Shown piece after piece: positions 1-6,698 of a stretch of 64,000 nt of DNA. Numbering within the stretch: position 1 is the stretch's first letter; each line of letters begins with the position of its first letter. A program made the position numbers and the translations under genes. This DNA comes from a bacterium. Its GTDB lineage: Bacteria; Acidobacteriota; Thermoanaerobaculia; Multivoradales; J023. Under the pieces are notes generated by a model. That model did not search any database, had not been told where the DNA came from, and saw only the letters and a program-made list of their open reading frames with translations. The stretch spans positions 1-64,000 of the forward strand of contig JAAELT010000463.1 of NCBI GenBank assembly GCA_024226315.1, written 5' to 3'.

Positions 1-114
1 CATTTGAGCCATCAATGGGATGAGTTTCAGGCTTATCGGATCAAGAAGGAAGCGGCCCGCTTATACCCGAATGCTGGCCAGGCAGAAGCTGTCGAATGGC
101 CGATCGCAGCATGA
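1..114 (+). CDS. C-terminal end of an unidentified gene, possibly an integron cassette gene
   Basis: Frame 1 is open from the window edge to TGA at 112-114 and gives 37 residues, beginning HLSHQWDEFQAYRIKK and ending AVEWPIAA. The composition looks like real protein rather than a shadow frame. It lies on the array side of the integrase and just upstream of the attC-like cluster, so a cassette-borne gene is a reasonable inference. I do not recognise the family, and the start lies outside the window. Confidence 0.4.
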   Translation, partial: HLSHQWDEFQAYRIKKEAARLYPNAGQAEAVEWPIAA

Positions 115-341
115 ACAGGGCGCGCGCGGCCGGTTACGCCCGAAGAAAACGCCCGCAATGCCAAGCACGTAGAAGTACCTCGACTGAGCATCAGCCAGGG
201 CTGTGAAGCGTGGCCGCCAGCTGTAGGCCCTCGGCACGCTCCCTTCGTCCTTCATTGGTTCATTTCGCAAGTTGTTGAAGCGCCCCAACAGTTATTTTGA
301 GCTGCAACTGCAGTCTTTTTATTATGCGGCACCCTCAGTCC

Positions 342-438
342 GTGTAACACGCTTGCCGCAGAGGGCCCGGAGAGGCCCGAAACGCCGAGTACTCGGCGTT
401 CTGCTAGCCATGGCCCCAATCTGCCGCGGGTGTTTATC
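342..438. repeat. attC-like recombination site A
   Basis: R''-like GTGTAAC at 342-348 and R'-like GTTTATC at 432-438 bound a 97-bp imperfect inverted repeat. The inner arms GCCGCAGA (355-362) and TCTGCCGC (420-427) pair with one mismatch. A perfect 20-bp palindrome, arm AACGCCGAGT, fills the centre at 381-400. Size and symmetry fit an attC folded as single-stranded DNA. Confidence 0.55.
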
Positions 439-532
439 CGGCCAGCGTGCTGCCGTATAACACGATCGGCGCTCACTCCCCGCGTGGGCCCTGCCAAGGG
501 CTGCCCACGTTTAACGCGGCACGGGCGTGTCC

Positions 533-626
533 GTGTATCGCGAGTGCCGTCTCGACTCCCTCTATCGTAAGTGGCCATGAACAAAGGGCATTCTCCTTGA
601 TGCCACATCCTGCACTGTGGTTATCC
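533..626. repeat. attC-like recombination site C
   Basis: A degenerate R'' (GTGTATC, 533-539) and R' (GTTATCC, 620-626) bound 94 bp. An internal stem pairs GTGGCCAT near 571 with ATGCCAC near 600. The R'' core is less canonical than at site A. Confidence 0.4.
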
Positions 627-691
627 GGACAGCTTCGCGTCCGTGTAGCGCGACGAGAGCATACCACGGCCTGTTATCTGGGCTCGGCGGT

Positions 692-782
692 GCCGCATAG
701 CTCTTCAGAGGTGCTCGTCAATTCTGCTGCATCGGCTCGCGCCACGACACTTACGGCGATCGCCTGTGTTGGCTTATGCGGC
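692..782. repeat. attC-like recombination site E
   Basis: The outer arms GCCGCATAGC (692-701) and GGCTTATGCGGC (771-782) are nearly perfect reverse complements. The palindrome GGCGATCGCC at 755-764 lies near the right arm. It is the best-paired outer stem of the cluster after site A. Confidence 0.5.
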
Positions 783-880
783 TTGGGCCTGCCGCGTAAC
801 ACACCTCGGACGACCTGGACCGCTGTGGCCGGCGATTACGCTATGCAGACTGTGCCGTTCAGCCCTCGAGGACTCTTCCG

Positions 881-1858
881 TCAGAGGACGTCTGCCGGAC
901 TCTCGACTCCGTATCCTCCCCGGTTCAAGACGTGCGTGTAGATCATCGTGGTGTTGACGTTGGCGTGCCCCAGCAGTTCCTGGACGGTGCGGATGTCGTA
1001 GCCCTGCCTGAGCAGCTCTGTGGCAAATGAGTGGCGAAGGGTATGGCAGGAGGCGTGCTTGTGGATACCGGCAGCCCGGATCGCCTTCTTGAGGGCTCGC
1101 TGCGGCGTCGAGGGCGACATGAAGAAGCGGCGCACGATGCCTGACCGGCGGTCCCTGGATCGCGTCGTCGAGGGGAAGACGTACTGCCAGCGCCACTGCT
1201 TGTCGGCAGCCGGGTACTTGCGCGCCAGGGCGCCGGGAAGCTCCACCCGCCCGAAGCCCTCTTCGAGATCTCGCTGGTGAATCAGCTTGACCTTCGCCAA
1301 ATGGGCCTGAAGGGCCGGCTTCACCACCTCAGGCAGCATGGTCCTGCGGTCCTTGCCGCCCTTGCCGTCCCGGATGGTGATCTCGTTGCGCGCCAGATCA
1401 ATGTCCTGCACCCGGAGCCGCAGACATTCCATGAGCCGCATACCGGTGCCGTAGAGCAACGTCAGCACCAGCCAAGGCACTCCGCCCACCCGGCGCAGGA
1501 TATCGCGGACCTCATCACGCGTCAGGACAACCGGGATTCTGCGCCGCCGTTTGGCACGGACCACGTCCTCGAGCTCGCCAACGTCTCGGCCGAGAACGTG
1601 CTTGTAGAGGAAGACCAAGGCGCAGAGGGCCTGATTCTGTGTCGAGGGGCTGACTCTTTTCTTGGTTGCCAGGTGGGTCAGGAACGCACTGACCTCTGGG
1701 GCGCCCATCTCCGCCGGATGGCGCTTGCCGTGGAAGAAGATGAAGCGGCGAATCCAGCTCACGTACGACTTCTCTGTGCTCCACTTCATGTGGCGCACCC
1801 GGAGCGCCCCGCGGACGCGGTCGAGCAGCTTCGGCTCGTTCTTCGGCTCGCCGCTCAT
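881..1858 (-). CDS. intI: integron integrase (tyrosine recombinase IntI)
   Basis: The protein is 325 aa. It has an N-terminal SAM-like core-binding domain (about 10-95) and a C-terminal catalytic domain. Visible catalytic residues are R141 (GTGMRLMECLRL), H272-x-x-R275 (CHTLRHSFAT), H298 (LGHANVNTT) and Y307 (MIYTHV). The segment at about 205-262 (VELPGALARKYP, then WQYVFPS and RRFFMSPS) is the IntI-specific insertion that separates integron integrases from XerCD. The ATG at 1858 overlaps the upstream TPR gene's stop as ATGA, so I take this start over one 33 nt upstream. The attC-like array lies beyond the 3' end, not the 5' end: the inverted layout known from Treponema denticola and some planctomycetes. 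Length and catalytic residues suggest an active enzyme. Confidence 0.93.
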   Translation of the reverse strand: MSGEPKNEPKLLDRVRGALRVRHMKWSTEKSYVSWIRRFIFFHGKRHPAEMGAPEVSAFLTHLATKKRVSPSTQNQALCALVFLYKHVLGRDVGELEDVVRAKRRRRIPVVLTRDEVRDILRRVGGVPWLVLTLLYGTGMRLMECLRLRVQDIDLARNEITIRDGKGGKDRRTMLPEVVKPALQAHLAKVKLIHQRDLEEGFGRVELPGALARKYPAADKQWRWQYVFPSTTRSRDRRSGIVRRFFMSPSTPQRALKKAIRAAGIHKHASCHTLRHSFATELLRQGYDIRTVQELLGHANVNTTMIYTHVLNRGGYGVESPADVL

Positions 1859-2448
1859 CGGCCAACTCCCCGAGCGCGGACCTCGGCGCAATCAGCCGTC
1901 TCTCTGATATCGAACCTCCGATCACCCCGTAACGCCTCCAGAAGCTCCTCCTCCGAGGATGCGCAGTACCCCCGGCCAAGAAGCCTGCAATACAGCCCCT
2001 CGACGTCACTGACCGCGCGCTCCCGGGCCAGCGCCTCGAAACACGCCTCCAAGGCGTCGGCACCCAGCCGCACCACCGCCGGCACCTCCACCCACTCGAA
2101 GTCGCCCTCATCCCGCCCCAGGGCGAAGAGCGCATCCAGGATCACCCACTGCACCGCCTCGAACTGCGGCGCCCGGCGGTACAGCGGCTCCAGCAGCTCG
2201 AGCGCCTTCTCCGGCTCGCCGTTCATCACGTAGGCCTCGCCGAGATCCTTCACGGCGTAGGCGTCGCCCGGCCGGCGGTCGACGATGCGCTCGAGGTAGG
2301 CCACCAGGCCGGCGTAGTTTTCACGGTCGATCAGGTCGACTTTGATCTCGAGCTCGTCTTCCAGCTCTTCGGGGATCGGCTCGTCGTGGGCTGACCCGGT
2401 AACGGGGGTTCTGGATGAGATCACGTCGCGTCTCCTCTTCAGGTCCAT
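1855..2448 (-). CDS. TPR-containing hypothetical protein co-transcribed with the integrase
   Basis: The protein is 197 aa: a charged N terminus followed by helical TPR-like units (YLERIVDRRPGDAYAVKDLG and NGEPEKALELLEPLYRRAP, about 50-110), then a less regular C-terminal half. There is no signal peptide or membrane segment. The stop codon overlaps the intI start, so the two genes are translationally coupled. TPR proteins usually mediate protein-protein contacts; the partner is unknown. It is not obviously related to the peptide-linked TPR proteins elsewhere in the window. Confidence 0.7.
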   Translation of the reverse strand: MDLKRRRDVISSRTPVTGSAHDEPIPEELEDELEIKVDLIDRENYAGLVAYLERIVDRRPGDAYAVKDLGEAYVMNGEPEKALELLEPLYRRAPQFEAVQWVILDALFALGRDEGDFEWVEVPAVVRLGADALEACFEALARERAVSDVEGLYCRLLGRGYCASSEEELLEALRGDRRFDIRETADCAEVRARGVGR

Positions 2449-2488
2449 GGGTGTACCGCCCGCTGGCGGCGCGGGCCTTCACCCCATG

Positions 2489-2516
2489 TAAGACGCGAAA
2501 AGGGCTTGCGATCTTG
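2489..2516 (-). promoter_or_regulatory. shared upstream motif, candidate promoter of the TPR-intI operon
   Basis: Read on the minus strand this is CAAGATCGCAAGCCCTTTTC followed by GCGTCTTAC, starting about 40 bp upstream of the TPR gene. A close match (CAAGATCGGAGCGCCCTTTC then GCGTCCTTAAT) precedes the Rpn-family gene at 28247-28275. CGTC resembles the -10 element of several ECF sigma factors, but the assignment is speculative. Confidence 0.35.
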
Positions 2517-2747
2517 ACGACAGCGCCAAATTTCTCAGCCGGCCCGGTGGCTGATCACCGCCCGTGACCGCCGACGTCACGCCGCCGGCCGCCGCCGATC
2601 TCTGTGTTCTCGACTCGACTGCGCAGATTTACTGACCCTTGTCCTAGCTTGTTGGAACAGACTCTACAAATGATAGAGACTGTGGGCACGGCTCGGGCAC
2701 CTGCCGGCAATGGAGCGGTCGGCGACCCAGCCGGAGGAGAGGAAGCT

Positions 2748-2807
2748 ATGCGAGTCAAATCCTTGATCCAGGCCGGCCACGGGACCGTCATCCACCCCAA
2801 CGGCTGA
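2748..2807 (+). CDS. 19-aa peptide with C-terminal IHPNG motif (FIDPxG peptide family, divergent member)
   Basis: The peptide is MRVKSLIQAGHGTVIHPNG. A strong Shine-Dalgarno (GGAGGAGAGG, 2732-2742) sits at ideal spacing, which is the best evidence that so short an ORF is translated. The C terminus G-T-V-I-H-P-N-G matches the pattern G-x-[FV]-I-[DH]-P-[NHY]-G found at 33595-33722 and, in three copies, at 61228-61545. There is no signal peptide. A hairpin follows the stop, then a TPR gene in the same direction whose C-terminal region resembles the TPR regulators at the other two loci. A signalling peptide read by that TPR protein is the favoured inference. Confidence 0.6.
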   Translation: MRVKSLIQAGHGTVIHPNG

Positions 2808-2829
2808 CTTCAGCCTCCCTAGGGGCTGG

Positions 2830-2865
2830 CGGGTGGCGGCGCTGCTACGCCGCCCACCCGTTTGT
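2830..2865 (+). terminator. hairpin between the peptide gene and the TPR gene
   Basis: CGGGTGGCGGCG (2830-2841) pairs with CGCCGCCCACCCG (2848-2860), with one bulged base and a 6-nt loop, followed by TTTGT. It could terminate or attenuate the peptide transcript before the TPR gene. Confidence 0.55.
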
Positions 2866-2883
2866 GGTACTCTGCCGGTCCGC

Positions 2884-3918
2884 ATGAATCAGCTAGAGGA
2901 GAGGATCAGGCAGATCGACGAAGGCGAATCGGCCGAGCGGCTGCTGCATGATCACCTCTCGGCCGCGACAGTCCGGGCGGTGGCTCAACGCGCCAATGAG
3001 ATCCGGCTCAACGATCCGAAGGCATCCCTTGAGATCGCTAGTGCGGCTCTCGAAGCGCTATCGCGCCTTCCAAGAAAGCAACGGCGGCCGCGGCTGGTCG
3101 CCTTGGCCTGGGCGGTCTACGGCTCCTCTTGTCGGGCTATGGCCAACTTCGAAGAGGCAGAGATCGCCTTGACTTGGGCGGCACGGATCGTCCCCAGAGA
3201 CGATGATCGCGCCCGTGCCGACATCGCTCACCGGCTCGCTGTTTTGCGTGCCGACCAGCGGCAGGAGGGTGAAGCGCGACGCCTGATGGGGGCAGCGCTT
3301 GCGACCAGCCGCCGGGCTGGCGGCCGTTGGCACGGCCAGGAGCTGGTATCAGCCTCTGGCGTCTTGATGTCACTGGGTGATTTCGATGTAGCGTCCCGCT
3401 ACTTGGAGCAGGCCCTAAACCTGCTCCCACCAAACGGTGATCGCTTCCACCTCGCCGCTGTCTATAATTTCGCCCGCTGCCGCTTGGAGCTGGCTACGAC
3501 TGGGCAAGAACTCCATCAGGTTGGCGCGCTCGTGCGCGAAGCGGCACGCCTGGCTGATCCGGGGTCGCTGTACGATCTACTCCTCGTCTGGATGAACGGT
3601 AACCTCCTGCGCCGCCTGGGCCGCTACGAAGAGAGCAGGCAAGCTCTTGAGCTGGCGCGCGAACAGATCGATCAGTGCAGCGACGGGTTCAATAGTGCGC
3701 TGTTGCTCCTCGACCTCGCCGAGTTGCACCTGGAGCGTGGCGCGCCGGAAAGCGCGCGGCAGCTGGCGCTGTCGTCGTTCGCCACCCTGCAGGCGCTGCG
3801 CGACGAGCCCGACGCCTACCGCGCCATGATGGTGCTCTACCACTCGGCTCTGGACTCGGCCCTCGACCTGCCCACCGTGCAGACGGTGCGCTCAGCCCTG
3901 CTCGACGCCCGCGCCTGA
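2884..3918 (+). CDS. TPR protein linked to the IHPNG peptide, without a DNA-binding domain
   Basis: The protein is 344 aa and mostly helical TPR-like repeats, with no HTH and no signal peptide. The C-terminal part (about 235-344) contains RLGRYEESRQALELAREQ, DGFNSALLLLDLAELHLERG and a final short helix. It aligns by eye with the AraC-TPR protein at 59335 (GLGDFDSAEEAMLEAR, GDGFSTALVCLDLADIY) and, more weakly, with the XRE-TPR protein at 33719. I chose the ATG at 2884 because an upstream extension would run into the hairpin. No Shine-Dalgarno is visible, and TACTCT at 2868-2873 could be a -10 for a nearly leaderless mRNA. The 3' end overlaps the convergent gene at 3892 by 27 bp. Role inferred: peptide sensor acting with a separate regulator. 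Confidence 0.8.
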   Translation: MNQLEERIRQIDEGESAERLLHDHLSAATVRAVAQRANEIRLNDPKASLEIASAALEALSRLPRKQRRPRLVALAWAVYGSSCRAMANFEEAEIALTWAARIVPRDDDRARADIAHRLAVLRADQRQEGEARRLMGAALATSRRAGGRWHGQELVSASGVLMSLGDFDVASRYLEQALNLLPPNGDRFHLAAVYNFARCRLELATTGQELHQVGALVREAARLADPGSLYDLLLVWMNGNLLRRLGRYEESRQALELAREQIDQCSDGFNSALLLLDLAELHLERGAPESARQLALSSFATLQALRDEPDAYRAMMVLYHSALDSALDLPTVQTVRSALLDARA

Positions 3919-4110
3919 GCGTCCGCGTCTCTCCACCTTGCGCGCCAGCTCCTCGAGCTGCTGCCGCGCCCGCTGTAGCTCGTCGAGCCCCCGCTGCACC
4001 GCCCGCTCGATGAGGCCGAGGCGGTTGGCGTCGCCAGGCAACAGCTGCTTCTGCCGGTCAGCCGAGATCTGCTCGACGATCGCGTCGAGCTCGGTGTTGC
4101 CGGTGGTCAT
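3892..4110 (-). CDS. 72-aa helical hypothetical protein
   Basis: The protein begins MTTGNTELDAIVEQIS and is almost entirely charged helix (LGLIERAVQRGLDELQ, then ARQQLEELARKVE), likely a coiled coil. The ATG overlaps the upstream gene's stop as ATGA, fixing the start and implying translational coupling. It overlaps the TPR gene's 3' end by 27 bp. Function unknown. The analogous position after the paralogous upstream gene at 32656 is held by a different 129-aa helical protein. Confidence 0.65.
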   Translation of the reverse strand: MTTGNTELDAIVEQISADRQKQLLPGDANRLGLIERAVQRGLDELQRARQQLEELARKVERRGRSGAGVEQG

Positions 4111-4745
4111 CGGCCCGCCCCCTCGCCCGGCGTGGATGCGCCCGGCGTGGATTCGTCCGGCCTGGACCGGCACCAGTCGCCCAGGAAGCGCTCCACCAGG
4201 CGCCGGGCGGTGGCTTCGGCGGTAGCGTCGTCGACTTCCAGGAGCCGGCCGCCGAGGCGGAGGAAGGGTTCGCCGTTGGCGAGGTCTTCGGTGAAGATCT
4301 GCTCCAGGCGCTGCTCGAGCATCAGCAGCCGGGCGCGCTCGGCGCGCGGGGCGCGGGCGGCGCGGGCGGCGGCGATCGAGAGGAGCTCGCCGTAGGGGAC
4401 GTCGAGCCGGGGATCGAGGACGTCCGTGGGGTGCAGCCAGGTGGCCGACTCCAGCACGGCGAAGCTGGCGTGGGCGTCGTGCGCGTCGGCCAGGCAAGCG
4501 GCGGTGGACTCCTCGGCCATGCGCCACAGCTCGGCCAGGTGCCCTGCCAGGCGCGCGTCAGAGACGATCAGCGGCGCCAGCCGTGCCGCGGTGTCGTCGG
4601 GGATGTTGCCGGTGCCGTCGGCCAGCAGGGCAACGTCTGCCAGAGTGAGGCCACCGGGCAAGGCCGGGCCGTTTGCCCGTGCGCCGTCTTCGCGGGCACC
4701 GTCTGTGCGCGCGCTGTCCACCGGGTCGAGATGCGTCCGCTCCAT
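4107..4745 (-). CDS. hypothetical protein, paralogue of the gene at 32656-33165
   Basis: The protein is 212 aa, starting at ATG 4745 behind AAGAGGAGGAG. Residues from LTLADVALLADGTGNIPDD onward align with LTLEDIAALADGQDIPHD in the protein at 32656, and later DVPYGELLSIAAARAARAPR aligns with GVPYPELLAIAEARAEARAG. The family is unknown to me. Both copies lie beside a peptide/TPR locus, and each is followed by a small helical gene. The C terminus ends in a short imperfect repeat (DESTPGASTPGEG). Its promoter overlaps a palindrome shared with the divergent XRE gene, so XRE control is likely. Confidence 0.7.
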   Translation of the reverse strand: MERTHLDPVDSARTDGAREDGARANGPALPGGLTLADVALLADGTGNIPDDTAARLAPLIVSDARLAGHLAELWRMAEESTAACLADAHDAHASFAVLESATWLHPTDVLDPRLDVPYGELLSIAAARAARAPRAERARLLMLEQRLEQIFTEDLANGEPFLRLGGRLLEVDDATAEATARRLVERFLGDWCRSRPDESTPGASTPGEGAGR

Positions 4746-4800
4746 CGTGCTCCTCCTCTTGTCAGTGCCGGCGCCAACGCCTGCCCGGCGCCAGATGAGG

Positions 4801-4836
4801 TCTATGAACATAGAGCAAGAACATCTATGGAGTCAA
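4801..4836 (-). promoter_or_regulatory. promoter and operator of the 4745-3892 gene pair
   Basis: On the minus strand TTGACT (4831-4836), a 17-bp spacer and CTATGT (4808-4813) form a good sigma-70 promoter. The -10 lies inside the palindrome TCTATG-AA-CATAGA (4801-4814). A further half-like sequence, CATCTATGG, starts at 4822. A repressor bound here would block the promoter. Confidence 0.55.
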
Positions 4837-4871
4837 GAGTTTCTCGCCACGGATCGCTCCGCGGATCTGCA

Positions 4872-4900
4872 TTGTGTCTTATTGCGATGCACGGTAGAAT
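4872..4900 (+). promoter_or_regulatory. promoter of the XRE gene, probably giving a leaderless mRNA
   Basis: TTGTGT (4872-4877), a 17-bp spacer and TAGAAT (4895-4900). The ATG begins at 4908, about 7 nt past the -10, so transcription would start at or next to the start codon. No Shine-Dalgarno is present, which agrees. Confidence 0.6.
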
Positions 4901-4907
4901 CCACACG

Positions 4908-5417
4908 ATGAGCTACCGTACGGACGACATCGGTCCCGCCCTGCGGCGCCTGCGCAAAGCCCACGGCCTGAGCCAGGAGCAGGTCGCGGCCGAGCTGGGG
5001 ATCTCCCGCACCGGCCCGAGCCGTTACGAGAAGCCGGGGACCAACATGCAACTCTCCAGCCTGCTGGCCTATCTACAGGCGATCGATGCCACCTTCGAGG
5101 ATCTCCACCGCGAGCTGCACGGCGGGGTCGACGCCGAGCCCGACGAGCTGAGCGAGGCACTCGACGAGCAGATTCGCCTGGTGGATGAACGGATCCAGAA
5201 CCGATCCGGTCATCGCCGGTTGGCGCTGAGCCTGATGGAGCGCTTCGGTGGACCGGAGCTGCCACAGGAGCTGCGCGTCATGGCCGAGCTGATCGACGAC
5301 CAGGATCAGCGCCTGCGCGAGCAGGACGAGCGCCTGCGCAGGCTGGAGGCGGAACGGGAGGAGGACGACGACGATCCTCCGGTGGACGGCTCGAGCGGCG
5401 GTTCGGCCGAGTCCTAG
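4908..5417 (+). CDS. XRE-family transcriptional regulator
   Basis: The protein is 169 aa. It has an N-terminal HTH (about 9-60: LRRLRKAHGLSQEQVAAE, then LGISRTGPSRYEKPG), a middle linker and a C-terminal helix ending in a coiled coil (QDQRLREQDERLRRLEAE) with an acidic tail. It is transcribed divergently from the 4745-3892 pair across 160 bp that hold two good promoters and a palindrome, so it probably regulates both itself and the pair. The arrangement resembles toxin-antitoxin or phage-repressor controlled modules, but neither divergent gene is a recognised toxin. Confidence 0.85.
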   Translation: MSYRTDDIGPALRRLRKAHGLSQEQVAAELGISRTGPSRYEKPGTNMQLSSLLAYLQAIDATFEDLHRELHGGVDAEPDELSEALDEQIRLVDERIQNRSGHRRLALSLMERFGGPELPQELRVMAELIDDQDQRLREQDERLRRLEAEREEDDDDPPVDGSSGGSAES

Positions 5418-5543
5418 CGCCCTGTTTGATTCCTGAGGCCTGGCGGGGCCGTGCGGCGGCAGCGCGGGCGGCCCGTGTCTCGAAAACACTACCCGTTTAT
5501 AACCATTTTCTCTGCGATCGGCGCCGAGCCCATCGCCGAAAGT

Positions 5544-5655
5544 GGACACGATAGGTGCCGAACCGGACACGATAGGTTTCAATATGAAATCAAAGTGCGA
5601 CATATCGTGTCCTACTTACTGATCTGAACGATCAATACTGGACACGATAGGTGCC
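5544..5655. promoter_or_regulatory. cluster of four GGACACGATA operator-like motifs
   Basis: Copies GGACACGATAGGTGCC at 5544-5559, GGACACGATAGGTTTC at 5565-5580, GGACACGATATGTCGC on the minus strand at 5597-5612, and GGACACGATAGGTGCC at 5640-5655. They lie upstream of the HTH gene at 5715. Four more copies occur at 6461, 6514, 8020 and 8242. The HTH protein is the obvious candidate to bind them (inference). Confidence 0.6.
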
Positions 5656-5714
5656 GGAATTGTAACAACCGCACGCATTTGCACTGATTAGATGCATGTG
5701 TTTTGATCTCGGCC

Positions 5715-6233
5715 ATGCCGCAGGACGCGTGGAGAAGGCTGATCGAGTACTTGATGGCGGAAAAGGGCGTCAAGAACAAGACGCAGCTCGCCAAGGCGCT
5801 CGGCATCTGCGCCAGGACGGTGGCCCGTTGGCTGGGCGAAAAGCCGGCGATGCCTGAGGTGAAGAGCATCGAGGGGGTGGCGGCCTGGTCCGGCATGTCG
5901 GTGCTCGAGCTGCGCAAGATGTGGACTCGCTTCATGATGGAGCAGAACGGCATCTTCGAGACCGCCCCGGAGCTGGCCGGCGAGATCGCCGAAGAGCCCG
6001 GCGTCTACGGTCAGGCGCGCGACTACCTGGCCGAATCCGGCGCGCTCGAAGATCTCGACATGCGCAACGTCCCGATCGACATTGTGCCAGCCCTGCGGCA
6101 GGAGCGCGCGGAGATCGTCGAGGACGTGGAGCAGACGGTGACGCGCCTGGGCAAGCGGATCAACGGCTTCCGGCGCGTCTACGCCGGGGCGGTGGACACC
6201 GCGCTGCGGACGCAGTTGCCCGTGGTCCGCTAG
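5715..6233 (+). CDS. HTH-domain regulatory protein
   Basis: The protein is 172 aa from the ATG at 5715; an in-frame TTG four codons earlier is less likely. The N-terminal HTH spans about 8-60 (VKNKTQLAKALGICARTVAR, then WLGEKP), a Cro/MerR-like fold by eye. The rest is helical with no recognised domain. Four operator-like repeats precede it and four follow in the next 2 kb, flanking it and the downstream two-gene operon. Autoregulation and regional control are therefore plausible. Confidence 0.7.
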   Translation: MPQDAWRRLIEYLMAEKGVKNKTQLAKALGICARTVARWLGEKPAMPEVKSIEGVAAWSGMSVLELRKMWTRFMMEQNGIFETAPELAGEIAEEPGVYGQARDYLAESGALEDLDMRNVPIDIVPALRQERAEIVEDVEQTVTRLGKRINGFRRVYAGAVDTALRTQLPVVR

Positions 6234-6240
6234 GGCGCCG

Positions 6241-6400
6241 GCGCCCCCCGCCCGTCTTCCCAAGACGGCCCGGGAGCAAACCCGAGTCGCTGCCTTCGCC
6301 GCCGCCCCTACGGGGCTTGGAATCTCTTGATCGCTCACAACCTGGGGCTCGCGCCCCAGGCTACATGCCTTCGCCCCTCCGGGGCTCACCTGGGACCGCA
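6241..6400. repeat. REP-like palindromic intergenic element
   Basis: Contains CGTCTTCCCAAGACG (6252-6268 region), a GCCCCTACGGGGC hairpin, CCTGGGGCTCGCGCCCCAGG at about 6341-6360, and GCCCCTCCGGGGC. The order 'palindrome, GGCTAC, CCTCCGGG' recurs in the element at 43607-43713, so both may belong to one dispersed repeat family. No T-run follows, so terminator function is uncertain. Confidence 0.45.
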
Positions 6401-6460
6401 CCTAATCCAGAAGCACCACTGTCTCAGGTGTCGTCGCGTGAGGGCATTTTCGGCCGGACT

Positions 6461-6529
6461 GGACACGATATGTACCGAAAACCTCTAAATTCGTGCAAAA
6501 AATGTTCGAAAGTGGACATGATGTGCTAT
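6461..6529 (+). promoter_or_regulatory. two GGACACGATA-type motifs upstream of the 6699-7938 operon
   Basis: GGACACGATATGTACC at 6461-6476 and a divergent GGACATGATGTGCTAT at 6514-6529. They lie in AT-richer DNA about 170-240 bp upstream of the first gene of the operon, suggesting control by the same factor as the cluster at 5544. Confidence 0.5.
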
Positions 6530-6698
6530 TGCTTTTCTTTTCTCCGCCGTTCAGAGTAATTACCGTTGATAGATCAACGGTTGTCGCGAAAGACGGCTGA
6601 ATCTTTAAACAGAGACCCCAGCCGCGGTGCACCCGAGAGCCGGCGATCTTCAGCAAATAGAAGTTTCGAAATCCACAACCAGAAGAAAGGAGATCGCA

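Larger units (their letters stand above)
271..842. repeat. integron cassette array made of ORF-less attC-like sites
   Basis: A 27-29 bp junction motif recurs at 322-348, 434-461, 511-539, 621-649, 674-701 and 774-800. Each begins TTATSCGG-like, has a short spacer, and ends GYCCGTRTARC-like. This is the order expected where the R' core of one attC (GTTRRRY) meets the R'' core of the next (RYYYAAC). The stretches between junctions (about 37 to 97 bp) fold on themselves, as attC sites do. A weaker junction (GTTGTTG...CCCCAAC) is at 271-289. No convincing ORF lies between sites, so the units are essentially attC only. The block ends about 40 bp from the integrase stop codon. Confidence 0.6.

Noticed and set aside
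61..288. 75-aa minus-strand ORF at the array end
   Set aside because: It overlaps the more protein-like plus-strand frame ending at 114, has no ribosome site, and its composition looks like a shadow or attC-derived frame.
881..1858. XerC/XerD or phage integrase
   Set aside because: The VELPGALARKYP...FFMSPS insertion between catalytic boxes is specific to integron integrases, and attC-like sites lie next to the gene.
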